64,000 nucleotides of DNA, from NCBI GenBank assembly GCA_017744515.1, contig JAGIBF010000041.1:1-64000 (forward strand), read 5' to 3'. A program made the translations under genes and the position numbers. Position 1 is the stretch's first letter. Every line of letters starts with the position of its first letter. Source of the DNA: Niastella sp. (GTDB lineage: Bacteria > Bacteroidota > Bacteroidia > Chitinophagales > Chitinophagaceae). A model generated the notes under the pieces. It saw only the letters and a program-made list of their open reading frames with translations. It made no database searches and was not told where the DNA came from. Of this stretch, positions 29,970 to 39,482 are shown one piece after another.

Positions 29970-32561
29970 CTAATCATAGGGCGACAGCGATCTTACAGCA
30001 AATTCGATTTTATCGGGATAGGCAACGTGTCCTAAAATATCTTTTACCCATACACTCGTTCCCCCAAGCATTGCACCTTCTTCCTGGAGGTAACTGAAAA
30101 TGTCCTCCCGGTCAGATAGAAAACCCACGCTGTATCCAAACCACCCATTTCCCAAAGGTTCAACCGCGGTTATATTTTCTATTACCCCCTGCCAGTATAT
30201 TTTGACACCGGGATTGAGCCAGCCGGGTGGAAGTTCCGGCCCGGGAAATACAACACCCAGGCAGATATCGCTGATATGCCTGCGAACAGAATCAAGGTTA
30301 TTATTGCACTCCAGGTAGATGATATAGCGATAAGTGATGGATTGTCTGTCCTCGCTCATCGCAAGATCATTAGTGATCTTACAGTATCTGATACAAGGCA
30401 GGTAATCTATTCTTTCATGACTTGTAAATGTTACCTCTATTGAGCCTGCAGAGGAAGCCAGTTTTGCACGTTTACCGTGGTAATCCGTGAACTCGACAAT
30501 ATCGTCGTCGCGTTTGTCTGCAAGTATGGCCATGTAACCAAGCCCATATGGTTTTCGAAAAATTGTAAAGGCCAGATAAGGTTCAAAAAGTGAGGGTGGA
30601 TGGTATGAGTGTTCGTTAGTAGCCATATTCAGGATATCCAGTGGCGTTCGGATGGGAGGAAAATCATCCATATCGATGAACGGAAAATAAATGCCATTGA
30701 TAAAAAATACTGCACCCTGGTCTTCCCATCGGAGTTGCTTTTGCTCTTCATCGGTTAAATTGCAGATCGTTTCCAACCCGTCGTTGATCGTGACAGTGTA
30801 GTACTGACATCTTGTATTTACATTTTTTTCGTAAGCCCACATATGGCTGTATCGCGGGTTTACAAAATCAAATATGTCTTCGGGCATGAATCTCCAGTCA
30901 TGTATATATCCGGATCCTGGCTTTTGGCCATTCAAATGGTTACCATGTGGCACATGCTGATTAGTACAAGGCAGGTAACGCTGTATCCAAAACCCGCGAA
31001 TGGTTCTTTTATCCGTTGTAATAATTGTTCCTTCAATGCAGATGGTCATGTCTTCTCTTAAACGAACTGTCTGCGGGTCAATGGTACCGCGGTACTCCCC
31101 ATCCGATGGCAAATATTTTTTTCCCACATAAAGGTCTACGGGGTATCTTCTCCATCGCCAGGTACGATCAGCAGTTCCCCAACTCCAGTTGATTGAATAC
31201 AGTTCGGGCACTTCATCATGGCCGGTCACCAGGATGATCTGCCGCGATACGGCCATCCTGGAGTCCATATTTATTTTCCCCGTTTCGAAAGGACACCAAT
31301 GATCAGATTTTGAATAGTTCCATTCAGCCGGACCCGGACGGTCGTTCATCAGTTTAGACACAGGATTAGCGATGGAGCCCGCCGCTGAAAAATGTCCGTC
31401 ATCGGGATGCACAAGCCTCCAGCGGTCGGAAGGTCCCGACTGTTCGTCAAGCCAAAGCACCGCGTATCGGTCGCCTCTTAACCTGCAAAGCATATAAAAT
31501 GTTACGGTGCCATCGATGAATCCTCCTTTATCCTTGACGGGACCATTAAAATAACGGTAAATATTCCTCGCTCTCAGCAGGCCCAGTGGACTGGTTTCAA
31601 GATTGTCCAGTTCTCCTCCATGTTGCCGCTCACCGATAAGATGATAGTCTGTATGGCCAACGCCGATATCCAATACATGATCGAAATCGATCGCCGATCT
31701 GCGTTTGATGAGTACTGTCAATTCACGGTAGGTTACTGCATTGTATAATGGTATGTTTAATTGTTGCAGCGCCGACTCATCGGAAGACCTTAACGGACGT
31801 GCATCTATCTTATGCCAGTAGCGGACCTTCTTTTTTACAAACATGGTCTCCGGGAACAAGGTCATCCACTTGTAAAAAGGTAACCGTTCGGCACAGGGAT
31901 GATCATTATATATTCCCTCCAGGTGGGCTAATTTATCGCTGAAACCCTCCGAGTAAAAATAGCGTTGTTGCGGATCGAGTTTGTTGTAGAAGCCCGGAAC
32001 AAACAGGTATTCTTTTTCACCGGACGAACCATTGCGGAACTGCCAATGCAAAAATTGTTCATCCATCAGTGTAAAAAAGAAATTATCCTTTCCTTCCTGT
32101 TTCGCAATAATTCTTCCGCTGTTGGCAGCAATGATCTCAAAACGCGGGGCATCATATATTTCACCTTTACACTTTTTATCATAGCTGACCACTTTCGCAC
32201 CCGTTTCTCCGGGGGGCTTAATGATCTGCCACGCTGTAAAACCGCCTGCTTCGTGATCATAAGACCGGTACATAACTTGTCCATCTGTGATCCGGAAATC
32301 ATAATGTTTGCCCGAATCTTGGTAATTGAGGCGATCTTCCAGTTTCGGTTCATCGAAAGGGGTAACGGCAGCCATGTTGTTGGCGAAGCAATGAAGCTTT
32401 GCGCTGCCATCAACCGGCCGGCCATCATCATAAGGCCCGGGCAGGATGCCGTTCATGCCCATCAATTCACCGGCAGCAACAACAGCAACAACAACAGCAG
32501 CAACCACCGCGACAATTACAAGTACGGCAGTTACTGTTGCTATAAATAGAAGGAATATCAT
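29970..32561 (-). CDS. 863-residue orphan protein with N-terminal membrane anchor
   Basis: I do not recognise this protein. It opens with one long hydrophobic segment of Ile/Val/Ala/Thr (residues 2-30), encoded by a GTT/GCT triplet-rich stretch (about 32474-32505). The other 830 residues are hydrophilic, rich in Tyr, Trp, Asp and Gly, with strand-like segments such as YAVLWLDEQSGPSDRWRLV and RTIRGFWIQRYLPC. There are about nine scattered cysteines and no known catalytic motif, repeat family or signal cleavage site. The likely shape is a membrane-anchored beta-rich domain. It stands alone between the tRNA and the dehydrogenase operon. Coding use throughout looks genuine, and length without stops makes it a real gene. 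Confidence 0.8.
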   Translation of the reverse strand: MIFLLFIATVTAVLVIVAVVAAVVVAVVAAGELMGMNGILPGPYDDGRPVDGSAKLHCFANNMAAVTPFDEPKLEDRLNYQDSGKHYDFRITDGQVMYRSYDHEAGGFTAWQIIKPPGETGAKVVSYDKKCKGEIYDAPRFEIIAANSGRIIAKQEGKDNFFFTLMDEQFLHWQFRNGSSGEKEYLFVPGFYNKLDPQQRYFYSEGFSDKLAHLEGIYNDHPCAERLPFYKWMTLFPETMFVKKKVRYWHKIDARPLRSSDESALQQLNIPLYNAVTYRELTVLIKRRSAIDFDHVLDIGVGHTDYHLIGERQHGGELDNLETSPLGLLRARNIYRYFNGPVKDKGGFIDGTVTFYMLCRLRGDRYAVLWLDEQSGPSDRWRLVHPDDGHFSAAGSIANPVSKLMNDRPGPAEWNYSKSDHWCPFETGKINMDSRMAVSRQIILVTGHDEVPELYSINWSWGTADRTWRWRRYPVDLYVGKKYLPSDGEYRGTIDPQTVRLREDMTICIEGTIITTDKRTIRGFWIQRYLPCTNQHVPHGNHLNGQKPGSGYIHDWRFMPEDIFDFVNPRYSHMWAYEKNVNTRCQYYTVTINDGLETICNLTDEEQKQLRWEDQGAVFFINGIYFPFIDMDDFPPIRTPLDILNMATNEHSYHPPSLFEPYLAFTIFRKPYGLGYMAILADKRDDDIVEFTDYHGKRAKLASSAGSIEVTFTSHERIDYLPCIRYCKITNDLAMSEDRQSITYRYIIYLECNNNLDSVRRHISDICLGVVFPGPELPPGWLNPGVKIYWQGVIENITAVEPLGNGWFGYSVGFLSDREDIFSYLQEEGAMLGGTSVWVKDILGHVAYPDKIEFAVRSLSPYD

Positions 32562-32820
32562 TGAAGGTTAGATTTAAAAAAATGTTTTAGCCTCGACCAT
32601 AAAAATGGACAGTAGACCGGATATGATTTTACTTCTCCTAACCCAAATAAATTTACATCTGATTCCAGTTGTATGGGGAAGTTACGCCGAATTACTGCGA
32701 TTACACTCATTATACGAAAAGGGGATCACAGGTCAACATTCAAAGTCAAATCGACAATAGCTCCTGTCAAAAGGCTTTTGAAACATAATACGGGGGAAAC
32801 CATCAGCACCTGCCAATGGA
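32562..32820. other. intergenic stretch without recognisable gene
   Basis: The 260 bases upstream of the 863-residue gene and before the next hairpin must hold that gene's minus-strand promoter. I see no clear promoter pair, RNA or conserved small gene. A plus-strand frame from 32673 runs into the dehydrogenase 3' end and is probably spurious. Confidence 0.4.
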
Positions 32821-32859
32821 ACGGGCAGTGCATTTCCAGACTGGATATACACTGCCCGT
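32821..32859. terminator. 10-bp hairpin downstream of the dehydrogenase operon
   Basis: ACGGGCAGTG (32821-32830) and CACTGCCCGT (32850-32859) are perfect inverted repeats with a 19-base loop, 27 bases past the stop of the minus-strand dehydrogenase gene. No strong T run follows on the minus strand, so it may be a processed 3' stem or a rho-assisted end. Confidence 0.55.
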
Positions 32860-32886
32860 TTCATTTGTTGCATGGCTACGCCTGTT

Positions 32887-35145
32887 TTACTTCGGCGCTT
32901 TGGCCAGTTCTTCAAGCGTCCACATCGCGGTGCTGGTACGTGTTTTCGCTCTTTCCTGCTTCACAGCGTCTACTGGTACGATGGGCGTCCACCTTCTTCG
33001 GAAGTTGCTATTCTTTGCAAAGTTGTAGCGGATAAAGCTCAGCACAGAAGCCACCCACTGGTCGTCGTTGGTAGCTCCAAAGGGCGCCATCACGTCGGGA
33101 TATGTTTTTCCGTCGATGGGTCCGGACAATCCATGTAATAATATCCGGATGAGTGTGAGGCTGTCACCACCCATACGGTCAGAGTTGGCCAGTGGCGGTG
33201 CTGAAGTTGTACTACTGCCTACAGCTAATCCTTTGCCATCTGCCCCGTGACAGGTAGCGCAAAGTTGTTTATAGATCTCCTGGCCTGCAAGAATGGTATT
33301 CCTGTCGCCGGCAGACATATTGGCCAACCTTGAACCAAACAGTTTGGTATTCTTATTCACTTCAATACTATTGGCCACGCCTTTGAGTAAAGCAGTATTG
33401 GAAGAACCAGCTACCACCTCGTTGGCCAACTGCGCTGCAGCAGGCGATGTGCTCAGGGACAGAGATGACGCCAGTTGTGCCTGCACTTCTGCCGAAGCAT
33501 CATTCTTCAGAGCTGCCAGCTTCGCAATCACTTCTTCATCGTTCTTACGCAGGTAGTTTTCACTGATCCATACAGCAGTTTTCCGCACCTGTGCATCTGC
33601 ATCGGCCAGCGCGACATACAAGTCAGACTTATCGAGCGCCTGCAATCCTTCCAGTGTCCACAACGCATGTATACGGGCCAGTGCACCTGTTTTGCTTCCG
33701 ATGGTGCTTTCTTTACCGAGTGCTATGTTCTTCAACAGCGGTACTACCGTTTTATCTCCACGCACGATCAATTCTTTTTGTGCATTCTCGCGCCACCAGC
33801 CATTGGGATGATCGAGATAGCCTGCCAGCCGGGCAGCGGTTGCATCCAATAGACGGGGGCGTTCTCCGCTTTTATTTCCATCATGTACCACGCGGTAAAT
33901 ACGTCCGCGACCGATATTCTTGTCCAATCCTTTCTTCAGGATACGGGGACGCAGAAAGCTTCCTTCGGCTGTCCACGTAGCTTCCTGTATGATGCCACGG
34001 TACATATCTACAATATACAGATTGCCATCAGGACCAGTGATGCTGTTCACCGGCCTGAAGTTCATATCGGCAGAAGCGATGAACTCCGACTTATCGTAAG
34101 CATTCTTCAAAGAGATACGGCCATTGTCGTTGGTCACTTTTGCCCGGCGCACCAATCTTCCTACCGGCTCACAGATGAACAGGTCACCACGCACATCGGC
34201 CGGCAACGCATCGCCCCGGAAAATAGATTGTCCGCAGCTGGCAGTAAAATGATTTAAGGTAGTATCGGGTCTCAGCCTGTTCATGCCGCCCTGTACATCG
34301 GGAGTTGCAATGATGGGCCATACGGCCTGGAATTCATTGTCGTATTGGTTGGGCATATTCAGCAGGCCGTATACAGGATTGATCTGAAAATGCATAGCAG
34401 GCACTTCACCACCTGCGTTGGAGAAGTAAAGCCTGCCGTAATCATCGTTGCCGATACCCCATTGTCCGCCGGGTGAATTCACCATTGTATCTGCCACCAG
34501 CTTGCCTGCCTGATAACGGTAGCGTACGGGATCGCAGCTTACATAGATATTGTTATCGAGGTTCCACAACAGACCACTTTTCTGGTGTTCGAGGTTGCGG
34601 GTATCTTCTTTATCGTTTTTGTAGACAAGTGTTTTTTCATCGGCCACGCCATCTCCGTTCTTATCTCCGTAGCTCCAGATATTATAACTCCATGTTTCAT
34701 TCACCAGCAGCTTGTCGCCTACACACAGCATCATGCGGGGCAGCACCAGGCTATCGATATAAACAGTTTGTTTGTCCATTACACCATCCCAGTTCTCGTC
34801 TTCAAGGCGTGAGATGCGGCAAATGGGTCTTCGCTGACCGGTGCCATTGATATCCTGCATATAAGTGCGCATCTCCGCCACGTACATTCTGCCATTGCCA
34901 TCCCACACGATCGCCACAGGCTCTTTGATCATAGGCTCGCTCGCCACCAATTGCAGCTTGTATCCCTTGGGCAACAGCATGGTCTTCATGCTTTCTTTGG
35001 GCGACAGGAAAAGTGGTGAAGGCGTTGGATTGACAATCACATTACCGGAGGCATCGCGTTTAATGACCTGTTTTGAAGTGGTACAGTTCCAGGCAAAGCC
35101 CAGCAGCATCAACGTTCCAATTGTACAAGCAATCTTTTTATTCAT
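32887..35145 (-). CDS. PVC-type membrane-bound dehydrogenase with HEAT repeats and cytochrome c domain
   Basis: A 752-residue lipoprotein (Cys21 after LGFAWN). Residues 50-420 are a beta-propeller of the PVC-type dehydrogenase/sorbosone-dehydrogenase group (PVAIVWDGNGRMYVAEMRTY, later NSITGPDGNLYIVDMYRGI). Residues about 430-600 are alpha-helical HEAT-like repeats. The C-terminal domain is a c-type cytochrome with CATCHG (C629, C632, H633). Known members of this group are thought to oxidise sugars or polyols in the periplasm and pass electrons to the attached haem. It is the last gene of the operon GH95-cytochrome c-ThuA-dehydrogenase. The substrate is not known. Confidence 0.9.
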   Translation of the reverse strand: MNKKIACTIGTLMLLGFAWNCTTSKQVIKRDASGNVIVNPTPSPLFLSPKESMKTMLLPKGYKLQLVASEPMIKEPVAIVWDGNGRMYVAEMRTYMQDINGTGQRRPICRISRLEDENWDGVMDKQTVYIDSLVLPRMMLCVGDKLLVNETWSYNIWSYGDKNGDGVADEKTLVYKNDKEDTRNLEHQKSGLLWNLDNNIYVSCDPVRYRYQAGKLVADTMVNSPGGQWGIGNDDYGRLYFSNAGGEVPAMHFQINPVYGLLNMPNQYDNEFQAVWPIIATPDVQGGMNRLRPDTTLNHFTASCGQSIFRGDALPADVRGDLFICEPVGRLVRRAKVTNDNGRISLKNAYDKSEFIASADMNFRPVNSITGPDGNLYIVDMYRGIIQEATWTAEGSFLRPRILKKGLDKNIGRGRIYRVVHDGNKSGERPRLLDATAARLAGYLDHPNGWWRENAQKELIVRGDKTVVPLLKNIALGKESTIGSKTGALARIHALWTLEGLQALDKSDLYVALADADAQVRKTAVWISENYLRKNDEEVIAKLAALKNDASAEVQAQLASSLSLSTSPAAAQLANEVVAGSSNTALLKGVANSIEVNKNTKLFGSRLANMSAGDRNTILAGQEIYKQLCATCHGADGKGLAVGSSTTSAPPLANSDRMGGDSLTLIRILLHGLSGPIDGKTYPDVMAPFGATNDDQWVASVLSFIRYNFAKNSNFRRRWTPIVPVDAVKQERAKTRTSTAMWTLEELAKAPK

Positions 35146-35172
35146 GTTGTAGTCTATTTCGGGTAATCAATT

Positions 35173-35904
35173 TCATTTTTTGCCGATGGCATATTTTATG
35201 CCGCCCAGCAGGTGCTTCATGAATATGGGGTCTGAAAAGTTTTCATTGGTATGCCCCATAGCGGTATAGAAAGACCTTCCACCATCGTAGGCATGGTACC
35301 ATGAAATGGGATGGTTATCGCCATTGGTGCCTCCCTTATAGCTTTTTTCATCGATACTTACGAGTACTTTGATGTCATCGGCTATCCATTTAAAATTGTA
35401 CCATTCATCTTTATGGCTGAATGTGGTAGCCATGGATGTGGTGGAAGGATGCCGCTTATCTTTTACAGTTAAAGTGGCTTCCTGCACAGCAGGATGCCCA
35501 CCGAAATAGGCGCCTACGAGGTTGCCATACCACTGCCATCCATATTCGCAATCGGTGGCAGCATGGATACCTACAAATCCTCCACCCGAACGGATAAACT
35601 GCTCCAATGCGGACTGCTGATCAGCATTCAGGATATCGCCGGTCGTGTTCAGGAAAATAACGGCCTTATACTCCCGCAACACTTCAGGGGTGATCTGGCT
35701 GGCATCGCGGGTCGTATCAACGATAAATTTATTTTCTGCACCCAGCTGCATAATGGCTGGTACGCCTGGCTTGATGGAGCCGTGGTAAAAACCGGCTGTC
35801 TTATAAAACAGCAGTACTTTCTTATTTTTCTTACCGGGATTGCTCCATGCCGGCAGGGTAAATATGGCGAGTGTCAACAACAGTAATACAGGCAATCGTT
35901 TCAT
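35173..35904 (-). CDS. ThuA domain protein
   Basis: A 243-residue secreted protein of the ThuA family (trehalose utilisation-like, related to type 1 glutamine amidotransferase folds). Signal peptide ends near LPAWS (residue 21). The body has KKVLLFYKTAGFYHGSI, YKAVIFLNTTGDIL, GGGFVGIHAATDCEYGWQWY and a C-terminal HPISWYHAYDGGRSFYTAMGHTNE, all typical of the family. It starts 19 bases after the cytochrome c gene stop and ends 27 bases before the dehydrogenase gene. ThuA-like proteins are linked to keto-sugar handling in some bacteria, which suits the dehydrogenase next to it; the reaction here is not known. Confidence 0.92.
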   Translation of the reverse strand: MKRLPVLLLLTLAIFTLPAWSNPGKKNKKVLLFYKTAGFYHGSIKPGVPAIMQLGAENKFIVDTTRDASQITPEVLREYKAVIFLNTTGDILNADQQSALEQFIRSGGGFVGIHAATDCEYGWQWYGNLVGAYFGGHPAVQEATLTVKDKRHPSTTSMATTFSHKDEWYNFKWIADDIKVLVSIDEKSYKGGTNGDNHPISWYHAYDGGRSFYTAMGHTNENFSDPIFMKHLLGGIKYAIGKK

Positions 35905-35923
35905 ATCATTTGTTTACGGGTGA

Positions 35924-36361
35924 TCATTTCGTAGCCGATAATGAAAGTATGTACTTGACGAGCTTTTCGGCATCCGTTTTAGAAAGGGTGGCATGCGGCG
36001 CCATGGGCACCTGACCCCAGTTGCCCGATCCGCCATTGATCACCTTGCCCGAGAGTATCGACACGGTAGAATCTGTATGGGGATATTTCTTCGACACATC
36101 TATATATGCGGGGCCTATAGATTTTTCATTCACTTTGTGGCAAACCATGCAGTCGAGCCTGGTAATAAGCACTTTTCCTTCTTCTATTTCCTGCGGCGTA
36201 GCCAAAGGGGCCGGCGGTGGTGGCGGCTTCTGTGTGGGTTTAACGGAGGTTGCCGGTTTTGCCGGTGCGGCCTTTTTGGTGGTTTGGCTGTAACCGTCAT
36301 TAACTGCCAACAACTGCAACGCCACAAGGGCACAGGCGGCAAGGGTGATTTTTTTAACCAT
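35924..36361 (-). CDS. class I c-type cytochrome
   Basis: A 145-residue exported monohaem cytochrome. I chose ATG 36361, which begins the signal segment (MVKKITLAACALVALQLLAV); an earlier in-frame ATG adds 7 residues. A Lys/Pro-rich linker (about residues 29-53, with PPPPP) leads to the cytochrome domain: haem motif CMVCH (C71, C74, H75), KSIGPAYIDVSKKY, and a likely Met ligand in VPMAPHATLS (M120). It should pass electrons from the dehydrogenase encoded in the same operon. It lies between GH95 (50 bases) and ThuA (19 bases). Confidence 0.92.
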   Translation of the reverse strand: MVKKITLAACALVALQLLAVNDGYSQTTKKAAPAKPATSVKPTQKPPPPPAPLATPQEIEEGKVLITRLDCMVCHKVNEKSIGPAYIDVSKKYPHTDSTVSILSGKVINGGSGNWGQVPMAPHATLSKTDAEKLVKYILSLSATK

Positions 36362-36411
36362 AATCGAATTATTAATAAACAATCTATAGTGAATTATATA
36401 GTTGATCGATC

Positions 36412-38934
36412 CTATCGCGCCACGAGGGTGTACACTTCTCCTGCGCGCGTGTTCATATCGTATAGCAGGCCCTCCTGCGCATTCAACTGCTCTGTACCAG
36501 TCCCATGTATCAATGGCGCCGGCGTTTCATCGATGGCGTAATAGGGATTCGTATTCTTTCCGGCAGCGGGGCGCAAGGTTGCTTTTCCGGCAGGGCTTAC
36601 CGCATTCGGCAGCCGCAGCCGGCAATTGCCACCCAGCAATGATTTGATGACGAGCTTCTTTACCTGTCCCTGCTCCCATGTCAGTTCTACGATCTCGAAC
36701 CCACCCAATGCGCGCAATCCTTTCACGGTGCCTTTCTTCCATGCATCGGGCAGGGCCGGCAGCACATGGATATTGCCATCATAAGATTGCAGCAGCATCT
36801 CTGCTATACCAGCAGCACAACCGAAGTTACCATCTATCTGGAAAGGTGGATGAGCGTCAAACAAATTGGTGTAGGTACCGCCGCCGCTGTTCTCGCCCCC
36901 CTTGTTTACACCTGCAGGCGTAAGCTGATCGCGGATCATCTTGAAGGCATGGTTGCCATCGAGCAATCTGGCCCAGCAGTTTACTTTCCAACCCATAGAC
37001 CAGCCGGTAGAAACATCACCACGCTGTACGAGCGTAGTTTTGGCGGCCATGGTGAGTTCGGGTGTACGGAAAGGTGATAGCTGGCCGCCGGGATAGAGGC
37101 CAAACAAATGAGAGATATGACGATGTTTGTCTTTGGGATTATCAATATCCTGCAGCCATTCCTGCAACTGGCCATGTTGTCCGATCTGCATAGGCGGCAA
37201 GCGATCGCGGGCAGCTTTTACCTGTGTGGCAAATGCGGCATCGACGCCCAGTATGTCTGCTGCACGAATGACATTGGAAAATAACTCGAACAGCAGCTGA
37301 TTATCCATCGTAACGCCGGCGGCAATAGATTTGCCGCGGGCAATGCCGGGCGCATTTTCCGGCGACATGGAAGGCGATACCACCAGCCAGTTGTGCGTGG
37401 GCTCCGGTATCAGGAAATCGAGGTAAAACTGCGCAGCGCTTTGTAATACGGGATATACAGAAGCAAGGAATTTCTTATCACCGCTGTACTGGTACTTTAC
37501 CCACAGGTGCCTGCTCAGCCACACCCCTCCCATTGGCCACATGGCAGAATAAATGCCATCCACCGGACCAGTAATGCGCCAGAGATCGGTATTGTGGTGG
37601 GCCACCCATCCGCGTGCACCATACATCACTTTGGCTGTTTCGCGGCCGGTCTGTGAAATGTCTTTCACCATTTCTACCAATGGCTCGTGCATCTCGGTGA
37701 GGTTGGTAATTTCTGCCGGCCAGTAGTTCATTTCCGTATTGATGTTGATGGTGTACTTGCTGCCCCAGGGCGGGCTCATCTTATCATTCCATATACCTTG
37801 CAGATTGGCAGGCTGTCCGCCGGGCTGGGAAGAGGAGATCAGCAGGTAACGCCCAAACTGAAAATACAGCGCCACCATCTGGGGATCATCACCGCTGGCA
37901 AACTCTTTCAGGCGTTCATCAGTAGGTTTCTGTACGGCATCCGTCACACCAAGATCGAGCGATACCCTGTTGAAATAGTGTTGAAAGGTACTGATGTGGT
38001 TTTGCAGCAGTGCGCTGTATTTCTTTTGCAGGGCTTTGGTGAGGTACTGCCTGGCACGCTGGCCTTCATCGGCACTGACATCATGGTAATTAATATAATT
38101 GGTAGCCATGGACAGGTACACGGTGGCCTCATCTGCCCCTTCTACTTTGATGCTTTGGCTTTCGCTTACCTGTTTGCCGCCTTTGGTAATGATCTGACCG
38201 ATGGCCGCAAACTCTACTTTACCGGCCACGCCATCTTTTTTACCGGAAATACCAGACACGATGATCTTGTTGCCTTCGATGGTAACGGCGGATTTCTGCT
38301 TGCTGGCCAGCGAGGCAGTAAAATGTAAGCTGCCCGGTCGATCGGCTGCCAGGTGCAGCACCATCACCTGGTCGGGGATGGAGGCAAAAGCGGTACGCGT
38401 ATACCTGACGCCGTTCACGGTGTAGGTAGTGGTGGCCACTGCGCGCTGCACATCCAGTTCACGGTAATAATCCGCATAACCGGCATGGCCGGGAAAAGCG
38501 ATCGTGAGATCACCGACCGGTTGGAAATCCATGCCATTGATGCTATCGGATTGAATAGTCTTAGCCGCCAGATCGGAGGCTTCTTTGTACTTGCCTTCAA
38601 AGATCAGCTTCTGCACTTCAGGCAGAGCAGCCAGCGCCCGGGGGTTATCGTTCCGGTTGGGACCTCCCCGCCAGAAAGTGGATTCATTCAGCTTGATCAC
38701 CTCCGCCTCCGGGTTGCCATAGACCATGCCGGCGATGCGGCCATTGCCGATGGGCAGGGCAGCTTCCCATACCGTGCCGGCGGGCGCCTTGTACCATAAC
38801 TTCATGTGCTTATCCTGCCCCCGGACAGCCTGGGCAGACAGGAAAGAAAAAACAACAAATAGAAAAAAGGAAAATCTTTGCGCCAGGGTAAACAGAAAAG
38901 ACCGGACCGGGCAAGAGGAAAGGAAAAAATTCAT
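36412..38934 (-). CDS. GH95 glycosidase, second copy
   Basis: An 840-residue secreted GH95 enzyme, paralogous to the one at 21240. ATG 38934 precedes a long signal region (SFFLFVVFSFLSAQAVRGQ); an upstream TTG is less likely. It keeps all family blocks: LPIGNGRIAGMVYG, LNESTFWRGGP, ININTEMNYWP, QLQEWLQDIDNP and [13 protein letters not shown]. The second-block residues differ (HTLWSG in the other copy against STFWRG here), and the His-to-Ser change near the active site may shift sugar specificity between fucose and L-galactose. It heads the operon with cytochrome c, ThuA and the dehydrogenase, so its released sugar may be the substrate that is oxidised. Confidence 0.92.
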   Translation of the reverse strand: MNFFLSSCPVRSFLFTLAQRFSFFLFVVFSFLSAQAVRGQDKHMKLWYKAPAGTVWEAALPIGNGRIAGMVYGNPEAEVIKLNESTFWRGGPNRNDNPRALAALPEVQKLIFEGKYKEASDLAAKTIQSDSINGMDFQPVGDLTIAFPGHAGYADYYRELDVQRAVATTTYTVNGVRYTRTAFASIPDQVMVLHLAADRPGSLHFTASLASKQKSAVTIEGNKIIVSGISGKKDGVAGKVEFAAIGQIITKGGKQVSESQSIKVEGADEATVYLSMATNYINYHDVSADEGQRARQYLTKALQKKYSALLQNHISTFQHYFNRVSLDLGVTDAVQKPTDERLKEFASGDDPQMVALYFQFGRYLLISSSQPGGQPANLQGIWNDKMSPPWGSKYTININTEMNYWPAEITNLTEMHEPLVEMVKDISQTGRETAKVMYGARGWVAHHNTDLWRITGPVDGIYSAMWPMGGVWLSRHLWVKYQYSGDKKFLASVYPVLQSAAQFYLDFLIPEPTHNWLVVSPSMSPENAPGIARGKSIAAGVTMDNQLLFELFSNVIRAADILGVDAAFATQVKAARDRLPPMQIGQHGQLQEWLQDIDNPKDKHRHISHLFGLYPGGQLSPFRTPELTMAAKTTLVQRGDVSTGWSMGWKVNCWARLLDGNHAFKMIRDQLTPAGVNKGGENSGGGTYTNLFDAHPPFQIDGNFGCAAGIAEMLLQSYDGNIHVLPALPDAWKKGTVKGLRALGGFEIVELTWEQGQVKKLVIKSLLGGNCRLRLPNAVSPAGKATLRPAAGKNTNPYYAIDETPAPLIHGTGTEQLNAQEGLLYDMNTRAGEVYTLVAR

Positions 38935-39027
38935 ATGGGTTTGCAATTGCTAATACTAAAGATGCAATTAAACACTCTGCACCTTAATTTTTACCTAATT
39001 AGTGCTTAACAAGACATTAATCCTATA

Positions 39028-39043
39028 AATTAATCGATTAATT
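39028..39043. promoter_or_regulatory. 16-bp perfect palindrome upstream of the GH95 operon
   Basis: AATTAATCGATTAATT is a perfect palindrome with a central CG, lying 94 bases upstream of the GH95 start in an AT-rich stretch. It is a good candidate operator for a dimeric repressor such as a LacI-type protein, though no regulator gene is adjacent. The rest of 38947-39482 shows a small doubtful frame only. Confidence 0.45.
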
Positions 39044-39118
39044 ACCTGTTTCGCTGGTTTCGGGAGCACGAAACACAGGGAAAACAGTGGGCAACCACCA
39101 GCTGTCTCATCCGGAATT

Positions 39119-39319
39119 ATGGTTAAATCAGATGCTCAACATACCACCTTGAAACCAATCTGCCTCGTATTAATATTAACCTATTTTCTTATTTGCTGCG
39201 GGAAAGATGGAAATGACCCACACCTCTGCCAGGTCCCGGCAAAGAAGGTGTGCCTAAAAAAGATCATCTACGACGAACGAATATGGCAGGCACACCGCCG
39301 TTTGGCGGGAGCAATATGA
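39119..39319 (+). CDS. doubtful small lipoprotein ORF
   Basis: A 66-codon frame. A hydrophobic segment (CLVLILTYFLICCGKDG) ends in Cys residues followed by GKD, which resembles a lipoprotein signal. The rest is short and basic with no family likeness. A hairpin CACACCT/AGGTGTG lies inside the frame. Composition alone does not decide whether it is expressed. Confidence 0.3.
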   Translation: MVKSDAQHTTLKPICLVLILTYFLICCGKDGNDPHLCQVPAKKVCLKKIIYDERIWQAHRRLAGAI

Positions 39320-39482
39320 GCATGTGGAGAAATAAGCGCCGCGGGCGATTACCGCCAGAACCTTCAGATTGAACAAAATGGATTCTGTCCAACGTTAATC
39401 AGCATTGATATACGTATCAGTGCTTGTAGTATCTACTGGTAAGAATTTTGTAGCAGCAAAGTAGTCACCCAAATGATGGTCT

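Noticed and set aside
31965-32549. 194-codon plus-strand frame opposite the 863-residue orphan
   Set aside because: Both strands are open here, but the minus-strand frame is open for 863 codons with a coherent protein, while the plus-strand product is Phe/Ile/Arg-rich and ends in an Asn-rich stretch made by the triplet repeat.
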